This document shows, in pieces, positions 15,386 through 23,557 of a stretch of 27,694 nucleotides of DNA (the stretch's first letter is position 1; the number at the start of each line of letters is the position of its first letter). The notes beneath the pieces were generated by a model. The model was not told the origin of the DNA. It saw nothing but the letters and a program-made list of their open reading frames with translations, and ran no database searches. The position numbers were made by a program, and so were the translations under genes. Source of the stretch: a virus; the IMG/VR virus record IMGVR_UViG_3300032093_000676, positions 1 through 27,694 of that record; one strand, given 5' to 3'.

Positions 15386-16068
15386 GACATTGATCCAGGT
15401 AAAGAAGGGTTACGTGGAAGCAGAGCCAACTCTGGCGATCCTCTCATTTCGGACTGCTCTTTAACACCTGTGGCAGCAGTGAACGTTGTCAGATACATCT
15501 GCCCCAAAGCAATACCAGGAGCATACTCGGCGTCTTTGGTGCAAGCTCTAAACAGCATGTAGTCAAGCAGCGGGCCTTGGAACACATCAAACACAGGAAT
15601 TACTTGCGACTCAGACGTCAAGTCAGTCGGCTGCATTGAGTAGTTGATCTCAAGATAGTTTGTCCCAGTGCTGGGCGGGTACACGTAGTACGCCGTTTGA
15701 TCTTGAAGGTCGTAAATGTAATTTGTGGTTGTCGTACTAGCCGTGGCCGTATGCCAATTTGGATTGAACGCATCCAACAACTCACGCGAACTGATACGAA
15801 CAGCACGGCCAGGAGTCGTGCCAGTCGTGCCCATATTTCGATAAACGCTTAGAAGCATCCATCCGCCGCTAGGCAGTGTCTGTCTTGTGCCAGCTGCAAG
15901 TTGTACCGCGCTTCTTGTAGCTGAGGCATTAGGCTGCATGACCACAATTTGCCGCAGGCCATCATTAAGCCATCCCAGAAGTTCTGCTCTTGTCCAGCGA
16001 ACCCCAGAGATGTCAATAAGCTGTGTGGCAGCTTTGCTGATAATTGTGCCTGCGGTAACTGTACCCAT
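15382..16068 (-). CDS. DUF6682-like phage connector protein
   Basis: A 228-residue protein with an N-terminal helix-turn segment typical of the DUF6682 phage family: ISKAATQLIDISGVRWTRAE and LLGWLNDGLRQIVVMQPNAS. A beta-rich centre (AYYVYPPSTGTNYLEINYSM) and a C-terminal helical part (FQGPLLDYMLFRACTKDAEY) follow. The family is found next to portal and capsid genes in short-tailed phages and is thought to act in head completion. It sits 16 bases downstream of a UUCG hairpin and overlaps the next gene by ATGA. Confidence 0.75.
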   Translation of the reverse strand: MGTVTAGTIISKAATQLIDISGVRWTRAELLGWLNDGLRQIVVMQPNASATRSAVQLAAGTRQTLPSGGWMLLSVYRNMGTTGTTPGRAVRISSRELLDAFNPNWHTATASTTTTNYIYDLQDQTAYYVYPPSTGTNYLEINYSMQPTDLTSESQVIPVFDVFQGPLLDYMLFRACTKDAEYAPGIALGQMYLTTFTAATGVKEQSEMRGSPELALLPRNPSLPGSMS

Positions 16069-16084
16069 GCAACTTCTTTCGATG

Positions 16085-16106
16085 AATAGGGGCCGAAGCC
16101 CCTATT
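16085..16106 (-). promoter_or_regulatory. strong UUCG-tetraloop hairpin 3' of the decoration gene
   Basis: On the minus strand, a perfect 9-bp stem AATAGGGGC/GCCCCTATT closes the loop TTCG, a C(UUCG)G ultrastable tetraloop. No U-tract follows, so it looks more like an mRNA 3'-end stabiliser or processing site than a complete intrinsic terminator. It stands between the decoration gene and the DUF6682-like gene. Confidence 0.8.
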
Positions 16107-16109
16107 TGA

Positions 16110-16481
16110 TTAGGCCGAAATCATGGCGTACCAGTTCAAGCCATCAGCAGTTACGTAACGAGCACATTTAGAAACGGCTTGTGAGTAAGATGCGTTGGCT
16201 GAACCGCCATTGATAGTGCCGCCGACTGGTGGGAACACGATCAAAGCGTTGGTAGCTTGGCCATTCAGGATGAGGATATCAGCGGCTCCACTGCCAGCTG
16301 GCAAAATCGCTGCGCCAGTAGAGGCAACGGTAGCGAATACAGTGATATCGGCAGTGATTGCAACAGCAGTAGCTTGCGTAGTGGCGCTAGTGACTTGACC
16401 AGTCAAAACGTCACCAGCAATCAACTGTTGTGCAGCCTCAGCCCATATACCTTGTCCGATGATCTTTGATTCTTGAGACAT
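16110..16481 (-). CDS. probable capsid decoration/head protein
   Basis: A 123-residue protein, hydrophobic and Ala/Thr/Val-rich: ITADITVFATVASTGAAILP, then DILILNGQATNALIVFPPVG. It ends SKCARYVTADGLNWYAMISA. Small beta-rich proteins in this position, immediately downstream of the major capsid protein, are typically head decoration or stabilising proteins. It is bounded on both sides by GGGGC-TTCG-GCCCC hairpins, so it forms its own expression segment. No motif proves the role. Confidence 0.55.
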   Translation of the reverse strand: MSQESKIIGQGIWAEAAQQLIAGDVLTGQVTSATTQATAVAITADITVFATVASTGAAILPAGSGAADILILNGQATNALIVFPPVGGTINGGSANASYSQAVSKCARYVTADGLNWYAMISA

Positions 16482-16510
16482 GATAAATCCTATGTGTGGT
16501 GGTTTAAAGA

Positions 16511-16530
16511 GACGGGGCCGAAGCCCCGCC
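16511..16530 (-). terminator. UUCG hairpin, probable (partial) terminator after capsid gene
   Basis: Minus strand GGCGGGGC-TTCG-GCCCCGTC forms an 8-bp stem including one G-U pair that exists only on this strand, closed by a C(UUCG)G loop. It is followed by TCTCTTT, a modest U-rich run. Seven bases separate it from the capsid stop codon. It probably reduces read-through from capsid into downstream genes. Confidence 0.75.
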
Positions 16531-16537
16531 TTATTCT

Positions 16538-17560
16538 TTAGCCTGCGACTTGCAACAAGGCCAAGCCGTTTGCTTGAGCGACTTGGGTGCCGTAGACGTT
16601 CAAACCACGAACCAACGTACCGAAGTCGTTGGGGTTCTGCAAGGACTCAACCTTAGCGATCTGAGACGCAAAGGTGATGGCAGACTTGTGGCCTGCAATC
16701 ACAGCGTGACGCTTCAACGCGTTAGACAAAACAGCATCAGTACCGGTGTTGGGGTTCATGTAGGTCTTGCCAACAGCGCCACGGGGGACGAGGTTGGAGA
16801 CATACACGCTGAAGCGGTCGATCATGCCGATCTTGCCGTTACGCAACACGCTGGCAGCGTCACCCATGAACTGGGCTTGAGCCAAGTTCGATTGCATCAG
16901 GATCTGACGCTCGGTGGGGGTGAGGATCAACCAACGGTCGGTCTCGGGCACATTGTTCTCATCCAACACGCTGGACAAAGCAGTGATGCTTGACAGGATG
17001 TTGGAGGCGGTCAACGTGACGGGAGCCAGATCGGTGCCCAGGTTGAACGCGCCAGAGATTGCACCAGCGGTAGCGCCTTGGTTGGCGGCAGCGCCTTGGT
17101 TGAAGTTGGTATACAGAACGTCTTTGTCGATCTGAATCTTCATCTGCATGGCGGCGTCGTTGGTGAACATGTCCATCAACTTGGGCTTGGCTTGCAGTTC
17201 CAAAACGTTGTTCACGTTCACGCCAAAGTACTTGCCCTTGTTGATCACCAAAGTGATGGTGCTGGGAGCAGGCACTTCATAAGCCAGATTCTGGCCGATG
17301 CTGTAGCTGTTGATCGTGATGGTGGGGATCGTGTTGATGATCACGGTGTCGCCCATGCCGGTGATGTCACCTTGCCAATCGGTGTTGGCAATTTCGCCAA
17401 AAACGGTGGCGGCATAGAACTTCTGGGCCAGCTTGCCAGACCAGAGGGCGGGGATAAACGTACCCGAATAAGCGGTGCCGGAATAGGCTACTTGACCACC
17501 GGGGGTGTTGAAACCGCCAGAGTTAATCGGATAGGCTGCTGCTGCGGTAATTGTAGACAT
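16538..17560 (-). CDS. major capsid protein
   Basis: A 340-residue major capsid protein, presumably of HK97 fold, forming the icosahedral head. Supporting segments are FIPALWSGKLAQKFYAATVF, GMGDTVIINTIPTITINSYS (N-arm/E-loop side), VPAPSTITLVINKGKYFGVN, then DRWLILTPTERQILMQSN, and a C-terminal FASQIAKVESLQNPNDFGTL strand/loop. Start ATG 17560 has GAAGGAAG upstream. The gene follows scaffold and is followed by a terminator-like hairpin. Codon choice is visibly more GC-rich and regular than in neighbours, fitting very high expression. Confidence 0.92.
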   Translation of the reverse strand: MSTITAAAAYPINSGGFNTPGGQVAYSGTAYSGTFIPALWSGKLAQKFYAATVFGEIANTDWQGDITGMGDTVIINTIPTITINSYSIGQNLAYEVPAPSTITLVINKGKYFGVNVNNVLELQAKPKLMDMFTNDAAMQMKIQIDKDVLYTNFNQGAAANQGATAGAISGAFNLGTDLAPVTLTASNILSSITALSSVLDENNVPETDRWLILTPTERQILMQSNLAQAQFMGDAASVLRNGKIGMIDRFSVYVSNLVPRGAVGKTYMNPNTGTDAVLSNALKRHAVIAGHKSAITFASQIAKVESLQNPNDFGTLVRGLNVYGTQVAQANGLALLQVAG

Positions 17561-17617
17561 GGCTACTTCCTTCTTCAGTTAAAAAACTTTTGATGAGTAC
17601 CGCCATGCGTGGGTCGT

Positions 17618-18556
17618 TTAACGAATACGGCCTTCGGCTTGGGCGGCGTTGATTTCTGCTTCCATTTTCACCGCCTCTTCGTTTGTCAACCGGCCTTTGA
17701 TCCACTCGTTGTAAAAATCCGAAACTTCCTGTGAGGAATAGATTCGTTTTTCTCCAGCCGAAGTAGTAGCAGGCGTCGAACGGGAGCGGGTCGGCGCTAC
17801 TTGACTTTGAAGATTCGGCTGTCGCTGTTGCGTAGGAGGAGCAATCATGTTTCTGTACTGCTTGAAAATCGTAGCCGTTCTGGCTGCGTCAAATGCCTCA
17901 TAAGCATTTGTCAATGCGTACTGGCGGGGTAGCCCATAAATGGGATCAACCTCTGCCAACCATGACAGGAAACCTTGGTCTACGTTTAAGGCTTCCCAAT
18001 CAGGAACTTGTGCAGACAGCGCAGACAGAAACCGATCTTTATCGGAAACACCTTGCCGTTCACTCACGTTCCCAAGCTTGCTCTTCAGTTCGTTCACTTC
18101 CGAAAGCAACTGACTTTCTCGGTCGCGGAATCCCGCTACTTTCTGTTCAGTCGCACGGTCGATCAAATCCAACAGATCAGAACCAAATGCTTCTTTGTCT
18201 TGTTCAGTGATAAGAGTCTTGGCCGTACTCGGTTGTTCGTATGCTTGCTGTGCTTTTGACGAGGCGTTCTCTGCGATTAGGGTCTGAACTTGGACATTCA
18301 GTTCCTTCATCTGCGAGTGCAAGCGTGGCACTTCTGCATCGTACATACCCTTGAGCGTAAGGTACTTGCGTTCCCACGTTTCTTCGGATACCGATTTTGG
18401 TTGCGGCTCTTGCGAGACATGCTGCTGCGGCGGATCAGCCGGGGGTTGAGGGTCTAAATTTGGAACAGTCTCCGTGTTATCGGTCTGTCCTGTCATTTGG
18501 GCTACAAACGCATCTGCGTCATCAACTTGTTGCTGAATAGCTCGTGGCAATGCCAT
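17618..18556 (-). CDS. scaffolding protein
   Basis: A 312-residue hydrophilic protein. It has a Pro/Gln-rich N-terminus (DPQPPADPPQQHVSQEPQPK), a central coiled coil (about 75-160, MKELNVQVQTLIAENASSKA), a helical core with VPDWEALNVDQGFLSWLAEV, a Gln/Pro/Ser linker and a charged C-terminal helix pair ending EAEINAAQAEGRIR. This composition and its place directly before the major capsid gene match podovirus scaffolds that template procapsid assembly. The start has a strong AAGGAG. Confidence 0.85.
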   Translation of the reverse strand: MALPRAIQQQVDDADAFVAQMTGQTDNTETVPNLDPQPPADPPQQHVSQEPQPKSVSEETWERKYLTLKGMYDAEVPRLHSQMKELNVQVQTLIAENASSKAQQAYEQPSTAKTLITEQDKEAFGSDLLDLIDRATEQKVAGFRDRESQLLSEVNELKSKLGNVSERQGVSDKDRFLSALSAQVPDWEALNVDQGFLSWLAEVDPIYGLPRQYALTNAYEAFDAARTATIFKQYRNMIAPPTQQRQPNLQSQVAPTRSRSTPATTSAGEKRIYSSQEVSDFYNEWIKGRLTNEEAVKMEAEINAAQAEGRIR

Positions 18557-18570
18557 ATCTCTATCTCCTT

Positions 18571-18673
18571 CGCTCCGACTACGCTCTAGGACTCCGGCTT
18601 TACGGTCAGTCCAAGTTCGCTTACGGTCTGCTACTTGGTTAATGTTGCGGTGTCGCGCTCCGACTTAACGGTC
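18571..18673 (-). repeat. short degenerate repeats in the scaffold gene leader
   Basis: The 123-bp gap before the scaffold gene holds repeated units of plus-strand form CTCCGRCTTWACGGTC, near 18571-18583 (partial), 18592-18607 and 18658-18673. Additional TTACGGTCTGCT copies lie near 18621 and 18666. No reading frame is apparent. They could be protein-binding sites or leader RNA elements for the capsid block. Confidence 0.55.
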
Positions 18674-18679
18674 TGCTTG

Positions 18680-18913
18680 TCACCTACGGGTTTTGGCGAC
18701 CAGCGTTTCCGCTTGATCCACCATCTCAAGGATTTCCTTGAGTTCGAGGTTCCGGCCCTGGAGCCGGGACTTCATTTCTTCACCTGTTGCTTCGCCAAGT
18801 CTTTCGAGAGTCTCTTGACGCCGCGATTTTAAAAATTCTACCAAAGGTTGCATCTCTGGGGTGCGCATCAGTGCAAGGCACCGGGCAACCCTTTCGTCAA
18901 CCCTTATTTGCAC
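18680..18913 (-). CDS. small helical phage protein (unknown)
   Basis: A 77-residue, almost wholly helical protein: VARCLALMRTPEMQPLVEFL, then RRQETLERLGEATGEEMKSR and LQGRNLELKEILEMVDQAET. Small proteins with LQGRAxxLxxLLExVExA at this place between portal and scaffold are common in short-tailed phages; their role is unknown to me. It overlaps the upstream small gene by 10 bases. Confidence 0.7.
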   Translation of the reverse strand: MQIRVDERVARCLALMRTPEMQPLVEFLKSRRQETLERLGEATGEEMKSRLQGRNLELKEILEMVDQAETLVAKTRR

Positions 18914-19095
18914 ATTCCATCCGTCTTTGCAGACATCTGGGCGTACTCTTTGCCGCCACGTTTGCCCATAGCGTCGATGTTGCCATCATTGCCGCCAGCG
19001 CCTTGAGTAGCGGGGCCTTTGGACATACCGTCAGTTTTGGCTGACTCTTGTTTGTACTCAGCTGAACGCTTTTCCATTGGGTTTACTGCTTGCAT
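18904..19095 (-). CDS. small Gly/Lys-rich hydrophilic protein (unknown)
   Basis: A 63-residue disordered-looking protein containing two copies of SAKTDGM(S/C)K (residues about 18-26 and 55-63), with Gly/Asn-rich sequence between. Start ATG 19095 has AAGGAG eight bases upstream, so it is likely translated. It lies between portal and the 77-residue gene. No function recognised. Confidence 0.65.
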   Translation of the reverse strand: MQAVNPMEKRSAEYKQESAKTDGMSKGPATQGAGGNDGNIDAMGKRGGKEYAQMSAKTDGMCK

Positions 19096-19140
19096 GGGTT
19101 TTACTCCTTTGTGTGGATGATATACGAGAACTTACCGTTG

Positions 19141-21276
19141 TCAACTACCGATTCCGGCTGCTGGTGCAAAATTATTTGCTACCGGCGCACCGTTCTGGAG
19201 TTGTGCTCCTGGCCGCTGAACTGGAGGCGTACCCCCGGCAGCGGCTTGCCCATTCTGCTGAGCCGTCTGCGCTTGCTGTTGTTGCATCATCTGTGCTTCA
19301 TTTGCCAGTCGCTGTTTGAGGATTTCAACAGGGGGAACAATGTGGTCAGGGTTGAGGTCAAGCGTTTTGGCCGACTGACGCAGCAACTCTGCAATGCCTT
19401 CCATGCCGATGACTTGCTGGACAGCAGGGCTTTGCAGGGCGATCTGGAGGAACTGGTTCTGGCGAACCTGAGCCTGTTCTTTCTGCACCAAGGACGCAGC
19501 GCCACGAGCGCGGACATTGACATCCCCCTTGAGGTCTGGGTCTGTGCCGTACCGCATATTGTAGAAATACAACCGATCAATGGCTGGCTCGATAACCGTA
19601 CGGTCAATGTTGGCAATCACCTGCTTGATAGATTTGCCAGCGTTGCTCATCAGCATGTTCATGCCTGTAGCCGTGCGGCCTGCACCACCTGCGGGGCTGT
19701 CCCCCGTCATATACCGTGGAATGCCCGTGTATTCGTCAGCCAGGGTGGCAAACTTCTCATAGACCGCCATAAGTTCAGCAGCCAATGAATTGGGCTGGTA
19801 GAACTGCATTGGAGGTGCTGCTCCCGCCAGTGGGTCAGACGTAACCTGCCAGACTTTCCAGGGATACAACTGTGTGATGTTCTCGCCCTGGGGGAGCCTA
19901 TCAATGTTGTACACAACCTGTGGGCCACTGGCAATTGACAAGTTGTTGACCAATGAGCGAGCGGCAGCGTTACAGATGTCCTGGGTGTCCCGACACAAAT
20001 CCGCTACAGAGTTGCCCCAGAACGCGCCGGGGACTTCTTCGTAGGAAGCTTTGTAGTACGGCTTACGCCCGAGGGGGTCGGCATTAACCACCGCTTTTAT
20101 GACCCAGTGCCCGACCACCCAACCTTCGATGGGGTAATCCATCAACGGGTCGGGAATCTCTTCCTCGGTCATACCCCAGTCCTTGAGCAGTTGCCCTTGG
20201 ACATTTCCCCAGAACTGGAGCGCATCAATCAATTCAGACGGGTTCTGTTGCACACCCATAGTTGACTTGCCTTCAGCCGCAGCCTTGTTCATGTCAACGT
20301 AAATCCAGTCGCGCAGACCGCCTTTGCCGTACTCTTCCAACACGGCGCGGATGGCTCCGTCGCTGTAACCTTCAACGCCGATAAGGGCTTGCAGGTCAGC
20401 ACGCGCTAACTTATGACGCTCAATTATGAAGCCATCATTGATGTCGGACGAATCCGCAGCGGGATAAATATTGAACGGGTCAACCCGCTCCCACTCAAGG
20501 GTGAGCATGTCTTCAACAGCAAGCGTGTACTGCCCGTCTGGAGTAGGCACCCACTGCATCTTGGGGCGCTTGCGTACAACCGGCCCTTTCATGATGGCAG
20601 ACGGGAAAGTTGTGATGTCGTCCAAAAACTCAGAAAACGCCACGTTCCAGTTGCCCTCAAACAACTGATCCGACATTTTGAGTTCCATCCGCTCTGCCGT
20701 GCGTTTGGCCATGTCCTTGATCTGCGACATAGCCATATCCTTCATCTCAAGTAGGCGCTCACGCACCTGCTGGTCAGTCGGAGGTTGGCCCATCATGTAC
20801 AACTGCTGTACTTCCTGTTCTGCCTGCGCCATGATGCCCTGCACCTGATTTGGCGGCAGATCGGGCACGGGGCTTGGCTGGATCGTCCACGGTTTGTCTT
20901 CCGCAGCGGTAACCAGGGTGTCTTTGAGCCAGCTGGACGCCGCACGACACTTGTTTGACGTGAGCATCATGTAGATGGTGGCGCTGCCCTGCTCGCGCAG
21001 CTGGGCCAGTTTGTCTGGGTCGTACTCTCCGCGCCTTGCGCGAACAGACTTGAGCATCTTGATCTCAGAGGTCTGCTGCTTGGCCAGCATGGCAGACATC
21101 CATTTTTTGCGGATGTACCCCGCAAGGGCTTGAACAACGGGCTGCGAATTGGCCAGTTGAGCGGCATCACGCTGCTCTTCTTGTAGCGCCTTTAAAGACT
21201 TGATGGTGACAAGTCCGCCGCCAGCCACTGTGACTCCTGGCGCGGTGGTATTCGTAATGTTAAGTCCAAGTTGCAT
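19141..21276 (-). CDS. portal protein (podovirus type)
   Basis: A protein of about 711 residues forming the dodecameric DNA gate at the packaging vertex. Support comes from size and from the segments QGSATIYMMLTSNKCRAASS, MDYPIEGWVVGHWVIKAVVN, GVQQNPSELIDALQFWGNVQ, VPGAFWGNSVADLCRDTQDI and DEYTGIPRYMTGDSPAGGAG. A Gln/Ala-rich C-terminal barrel-like tail follows. The gene comes directly after terminase large subunit. ATG 21276 is chosen; an in-frame GTG 21285 would add three residues. The protein ends in low-complexity QQQQAQTAQQNGQAA. Confidence 0.92.
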   Translation of the reverse strand: MQLGLNITNTTAPGVTVAGGGLVTIKSLKALQEEQRDAAQLANSQPVVQALAGYIRKKWMSAMLAKQQTSEIKMLKSVRARRGEYDPDKLAQLREQGSATIYMMLTSNKCRAASSWLKDTLVTAAEDKPWTIQPSPVPDLPPNQVQGIMAQAEQEVQQLYMMGQPPTDQQVRERLLEMKDMAMSQIKDMAKRTAERMELKMSDQLFEGNWNVAFSEFLDDITTFPSAIMKGPVVRKRPKMQWVPTPDGQYTLAVEDMLTLEWERVDPFNIYPAADSSDINDGFIIERHKLARADLQALIGVEGYSDGAIRAVLEEYGKGGLRDWIYVDMNKAAAEGKSTMGVQQNPSELIDALQFWGNVQGQLLKDWGMTEEEIPDPLMDYPIEGWVVGHWVIKAVVNADPLGRKPYYKASYEEVPGAFWGNSVADLCRDTQDICNAAARSLVNNLSIASGPQVVYNIDRLPQGENITQLYPWKVWQVTSDPLAGAAPPMQFYQPNSLAAELMAVYEKFATLADEYTGIPRYMTGDSPAGGAGRTATGMNMLMSNAGKSIKQVIANIDRTVIEPAIDRLYFYNMRYGTDPDLKGDVNVRARGAASLVQKEQAQVRQNQFLQIALQSPAVQQVIGMEGIAELLRQSAKTLDLNPDHIVPPVEILKQRLANEAQMMQQQQAQTAQQNGQAAAGGTPPVQRPGAQLQNGAPVANNFAPAAGIGS

Positions 21277-21327
21277 ATGCGTCACATCTTTAAACTGTTA
21301 GGGGTGTAACCGATATCGGCAGCAATG

Positions 21328-22728
21328 TCAAGTCCAGACGTAATCAACTTTTTTGATTTCAACCGACTTGCGCTGCCAGGAATCCCCAGTTACGTTACCG
21401 TCTGCGTGCAGGCACGCATACTGGTGCGCATCTGCAATGTGGGAATGCGAATTTTTCTCGGGCTTGTCGTCAGCCTCGCCATTTTGCCGGATTTTATACC
21501 GGTATCCGCCCCGAAGGGAAGCAATTAAATGTGTACATGACGGATCGACCAAGTGGGCGGGTTTACCATCCACCGAACGAGTTAGCATCTTGTCCACTGC
21601 ATTGATACGTGCCACAACACTGTTGGACTTGGCAGAAATCACCCGAAACCCCTCTGCTCGCAGGATATCGAACACCGACCGCTCGTCAGTCTGCGCCCTC
21701 TGCTGCCCTGCCGGGTCACCCACAATCAGGACGTTCATCCCCGGAAACCTGTTGGCCAGCATGGGTTTTAACTTCTCCCGGCAGAACCGCAGCGTACCCA
21801 TCCCCTCTGAGATCAAGTCGGCAAAGGTCAGGAACCTCCCCTGGGCATCAACTTGGTTGATGGTACACGCAGGTGTCAACCCAAAGTCCATCCCGATGAT
21901 GAGCGGGTGAGTCTGGAGCTTGATGTAGTTCAGCGACTGCTTGGCAACGTGTGTATCCCGGTCAAACGCCTTGAACACCGGCTGTCCGCTCAGAGACTTA
22001 CCAAACTCCCCGTGGACATACACATCTATCCAGTCTTCCTTCTTGCCTTCGCACAGGTTCTCGTAGTAGTCGTCCGGCAGGTACTGCGTCCAGTCCGCCT
22101 CTTGGCTCAACCCAGACGGCTGTATGGTGACGTGCATGTTCTGGGGCGGCTCAGTGAGCATGGTCTCCCAAAACGTGTCCATGTCCGGTGGGTTGGTAGC
22201 CCCCCACACTTTGTGAATCTGTTTGCCGTTGTCATCACACGCCCCAACGCCGTTCATCGTCTTATCGGGATACCTACCCAGACGACCAGTGAGCGCGTTG
22301 TAAATGTCCGGGTTGATCTCCCGGAACTCATCCATCACACCAAACGTCAGCTGCAACGAGAGCAACCGGCGCACGTCATTGGCGTCATCCAGTCCACGAA
22401 ACAAGACTTCGCACTCCACGTCGTCAAACTTCAGCTGGAACTTGGAGTTTGTCTTCTCCAGTATCCCGGCCTCTCCGTCTGGATACCACTTCAAGAAGTC
22501 CGGTATGGTCGTGTCCCACAGCATCTGGCGGGTGTTACGAATGACCGCCGTACGACTACGTCGTATGCCATCAGGTGACGCCTTGACCCGCTTGGCTTCG
22601 TAGCCAATCTTGATGAGCGCCGCCGTGGTCTTGGTTGACCCGACTGGCCCCACGATAAAGTTGGAGAACTTGTCTGCTGTAAGAAACGGAACCACCGATA
22701 TGGGTGGTGTGTAGACAAGATTAGCCAT
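21328..22728 (-). CDS. terL: terminase large subunit
   Basis: A 466-residue packaging motor with ATPase and nuclease. A variant Walker A GPVGSTKT is at residues 27-34, Walker B VMDE at 131-134 (Asp133, Glu134) and the coupling motif WGATNP at 175-180. The RNase H-like nuclease Asp residues appear in GMDFG (Asp281), VGDPAG (Asp338) and the C-terminal SHIADAHQY. Start ATG 22728 overlaps the small-subunit stop by 8 bases; a TTG one codon upstream is less likely. Length is on the short side but all motifs are present. Confidence 0.95.
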   Translation of the reverse strand: MANLVYTPPISVVPFLTADKFSNFIVGPVGSTKTTAALIKIGYEAKRVKASPDGIRRSRTAVIRNTRQMLWDTTIPDFLKWYPDGEAGILEKTNSKFQLKFDDVECEVLFRGLDDANDVRRLLSLQLTFGVMDEFREINPDIYNALTGRLGRYPDKTMNGVGACDDNGKQIHKVWGATNPPDMDTFWETMLTEPPQNMHVTIQPSGLSQEADWTQYLPDDYYENLCEGKKEDWIDVYVHGEFGKSLSGQPVFKAFDRDTHVAKQSLNYIKLQTHPLIIGMDFGLTPACTINQVDAQGRFLTFADLISEGMGTLRFCREKLKPMLANRFPGMNVLIVGDPAGQQRAQTDERSVFDILRAEGFRVISAKSNSVVARINAVDKMLTRSVDGKPAHLVDPSCTHLIASLRGGYRYKIRQNGEADDKPEKNSHSHIADAHQYACLHADGNVTGDSWQRKSVEIKKVDYVWT

Positions 22729-23200
22729 CAATGGTCAGGGGCTGTGCCCCCTGCGGTATGTTTATCGTGATACTGAACTTGGGTGCTGCATTGAGTGCAC
22801 CAGCGTCAAGTTTCGGTGCTTTCAGTCCTGCTACGTCTGTCAGCGCATTGAACACCGAGAGCTTTTGCAAGATCGTGGAGTCGTTGCTTATGGCCTGCTT
22901 GAACATCATGGACATCATCTCTTCAGCCATAAGGCCCGCCTTGAGGCGAAACGTCATCCCGTTGCGTTCAAAGTCCGACCGCTGCGCCTGTACAGCTGTG
23001 ATAAACGGTGGCCACTGGGACAACCGCTCCCACTTCTCGCCTTCAAACCCAAACCTCTGGGCGATCAGCGCCGGGTCTTCCAACCCCGCAGCACACTCCC
23101 ACACCAGCTGGGGCGGGATGTCCAACGTGACGTGCGCTTCTGGTGCGCTTGGTGAGAGCGCAAACTCTGTGTACTCAGAGTACTCGGTGAGGTCATCCAT
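22721..23200 (-). CDS. terS: terminase small subunit (probable)
   Basis: A 159-residue protein from ATG 23200; the frame continues to TTG 23239. The N-terminal part has a helix-turn-helix-like segment (VWECAAGLEDPALIAQRFGF). A helical middle (NGMTFRLKAGLMAEEMMSMM) and a C-terminal strand FSITINIPQG follow, as in small terminase subunits of related phages. It would recognise the packaging site and recruit the large subunit. It lies directly upstream of terL with an 8-base overlap, and also overlaps the ribbon-helix-helix gene by 8 bases. Confidence 0.75.
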   Translation of the reverse strand: MDDLTEYSEYTEFALSPSAPEAHVTLDIPPQLVWECAAGLEDPALIAQRFGFEGEKWERLSQWPPFITAVQAQRSDFERNGMTFRLKAGLMAEEMMSMMFKQAISNDSTILQKLSVFNALTDVAGLKAPKLDAGALNAAPKFSITINIPQGAQPLTIDG

Positions 23201-23327
23201 CGCGTTTGGCAAAGAACGCCACCAAGGCTTGTCGCACAACCTCAGACATCGGAACGCCTGTGCTTTTGGTGTACGCCTTCAACTTGACAGCAAGGTCTTC
23301 GGGGAAGAAGAAATTGAGTCGAATCAT
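23193..23327 (-). CDS. ribbon-helix-helix (CopG/Arc-type) mini-protein
   Basis: A 44-residue gene, ATG 23327 to TGA 23193. Its sequence begins MIRLNFFFPEDLAVKLKAYT and continues KSTGVPMSEVVRQALVAFFA before KRDG. A beta strand with alternating residues, then two helices with a Gly/Pro turn and the SEVVRQAL second helix is the canonical MetJ/Arc/CopG DNA-binding fold, which acts as a dimer. The start overlaps the upstream stop as ATGA, and the stop overlaps terS by 8 bases, so it is translationally embedded in the packaging operon. It could autoregulate the leftward operon or bind packaging-site DNA. Confidence 0.85.
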   Translation of the reverse strand: MIRLNFFFPEDLAVKLKAYTKSTGVPMSEVVRQALVAFFAKRDG

Positions 23328-23557
23328 CTAAATCCTGCTGTTTTTTTCGCAATGCTTTTAGGCTGCGCTACAAACTGTTTGCCTTGCGCCTTACCAGCAC
23401 GTTTGGCTTTGGTTGTGGCTGCATATTCAGCAGGTGACAAGGACTTGATCGCAGCCTCAGGCAAGTAACGCTCACCTGTTTTTGAAGACGGCTTACCACT
23501 CTTGGTACGCCATTTCTGGTCGCCCCAATCTTTAAGAGACTTCTGTGGCGCTTTCAA
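23324..23557 (-). CDS. DUF5872-like basic protein, C-terminal part
   Basis: A 77-residue very basic protein: KSLKDWGDQKWRTKSGKPSS, then KTGERYLPEAAIKSLSPAEY and KRAGKAQGKQFVAQPKSIAK. In proteins of this family that I recall from phages and other large DNA viruses, this block is fused behind the segment encoded by the upstream ORF (23554-23736). Here it starts at TTG inside a TTGA overlap. Function unknown; charge suggests nucleic-acid binding. Confidence 0.75.
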   Translation of the reverse strand: MKAPQKSLKDWGDQKWRTKSGKPSSKTGERYLPEAAIKSLSPAEYAATTKAKRAGKAQGKQFVAQPKSIAKKTAGFR

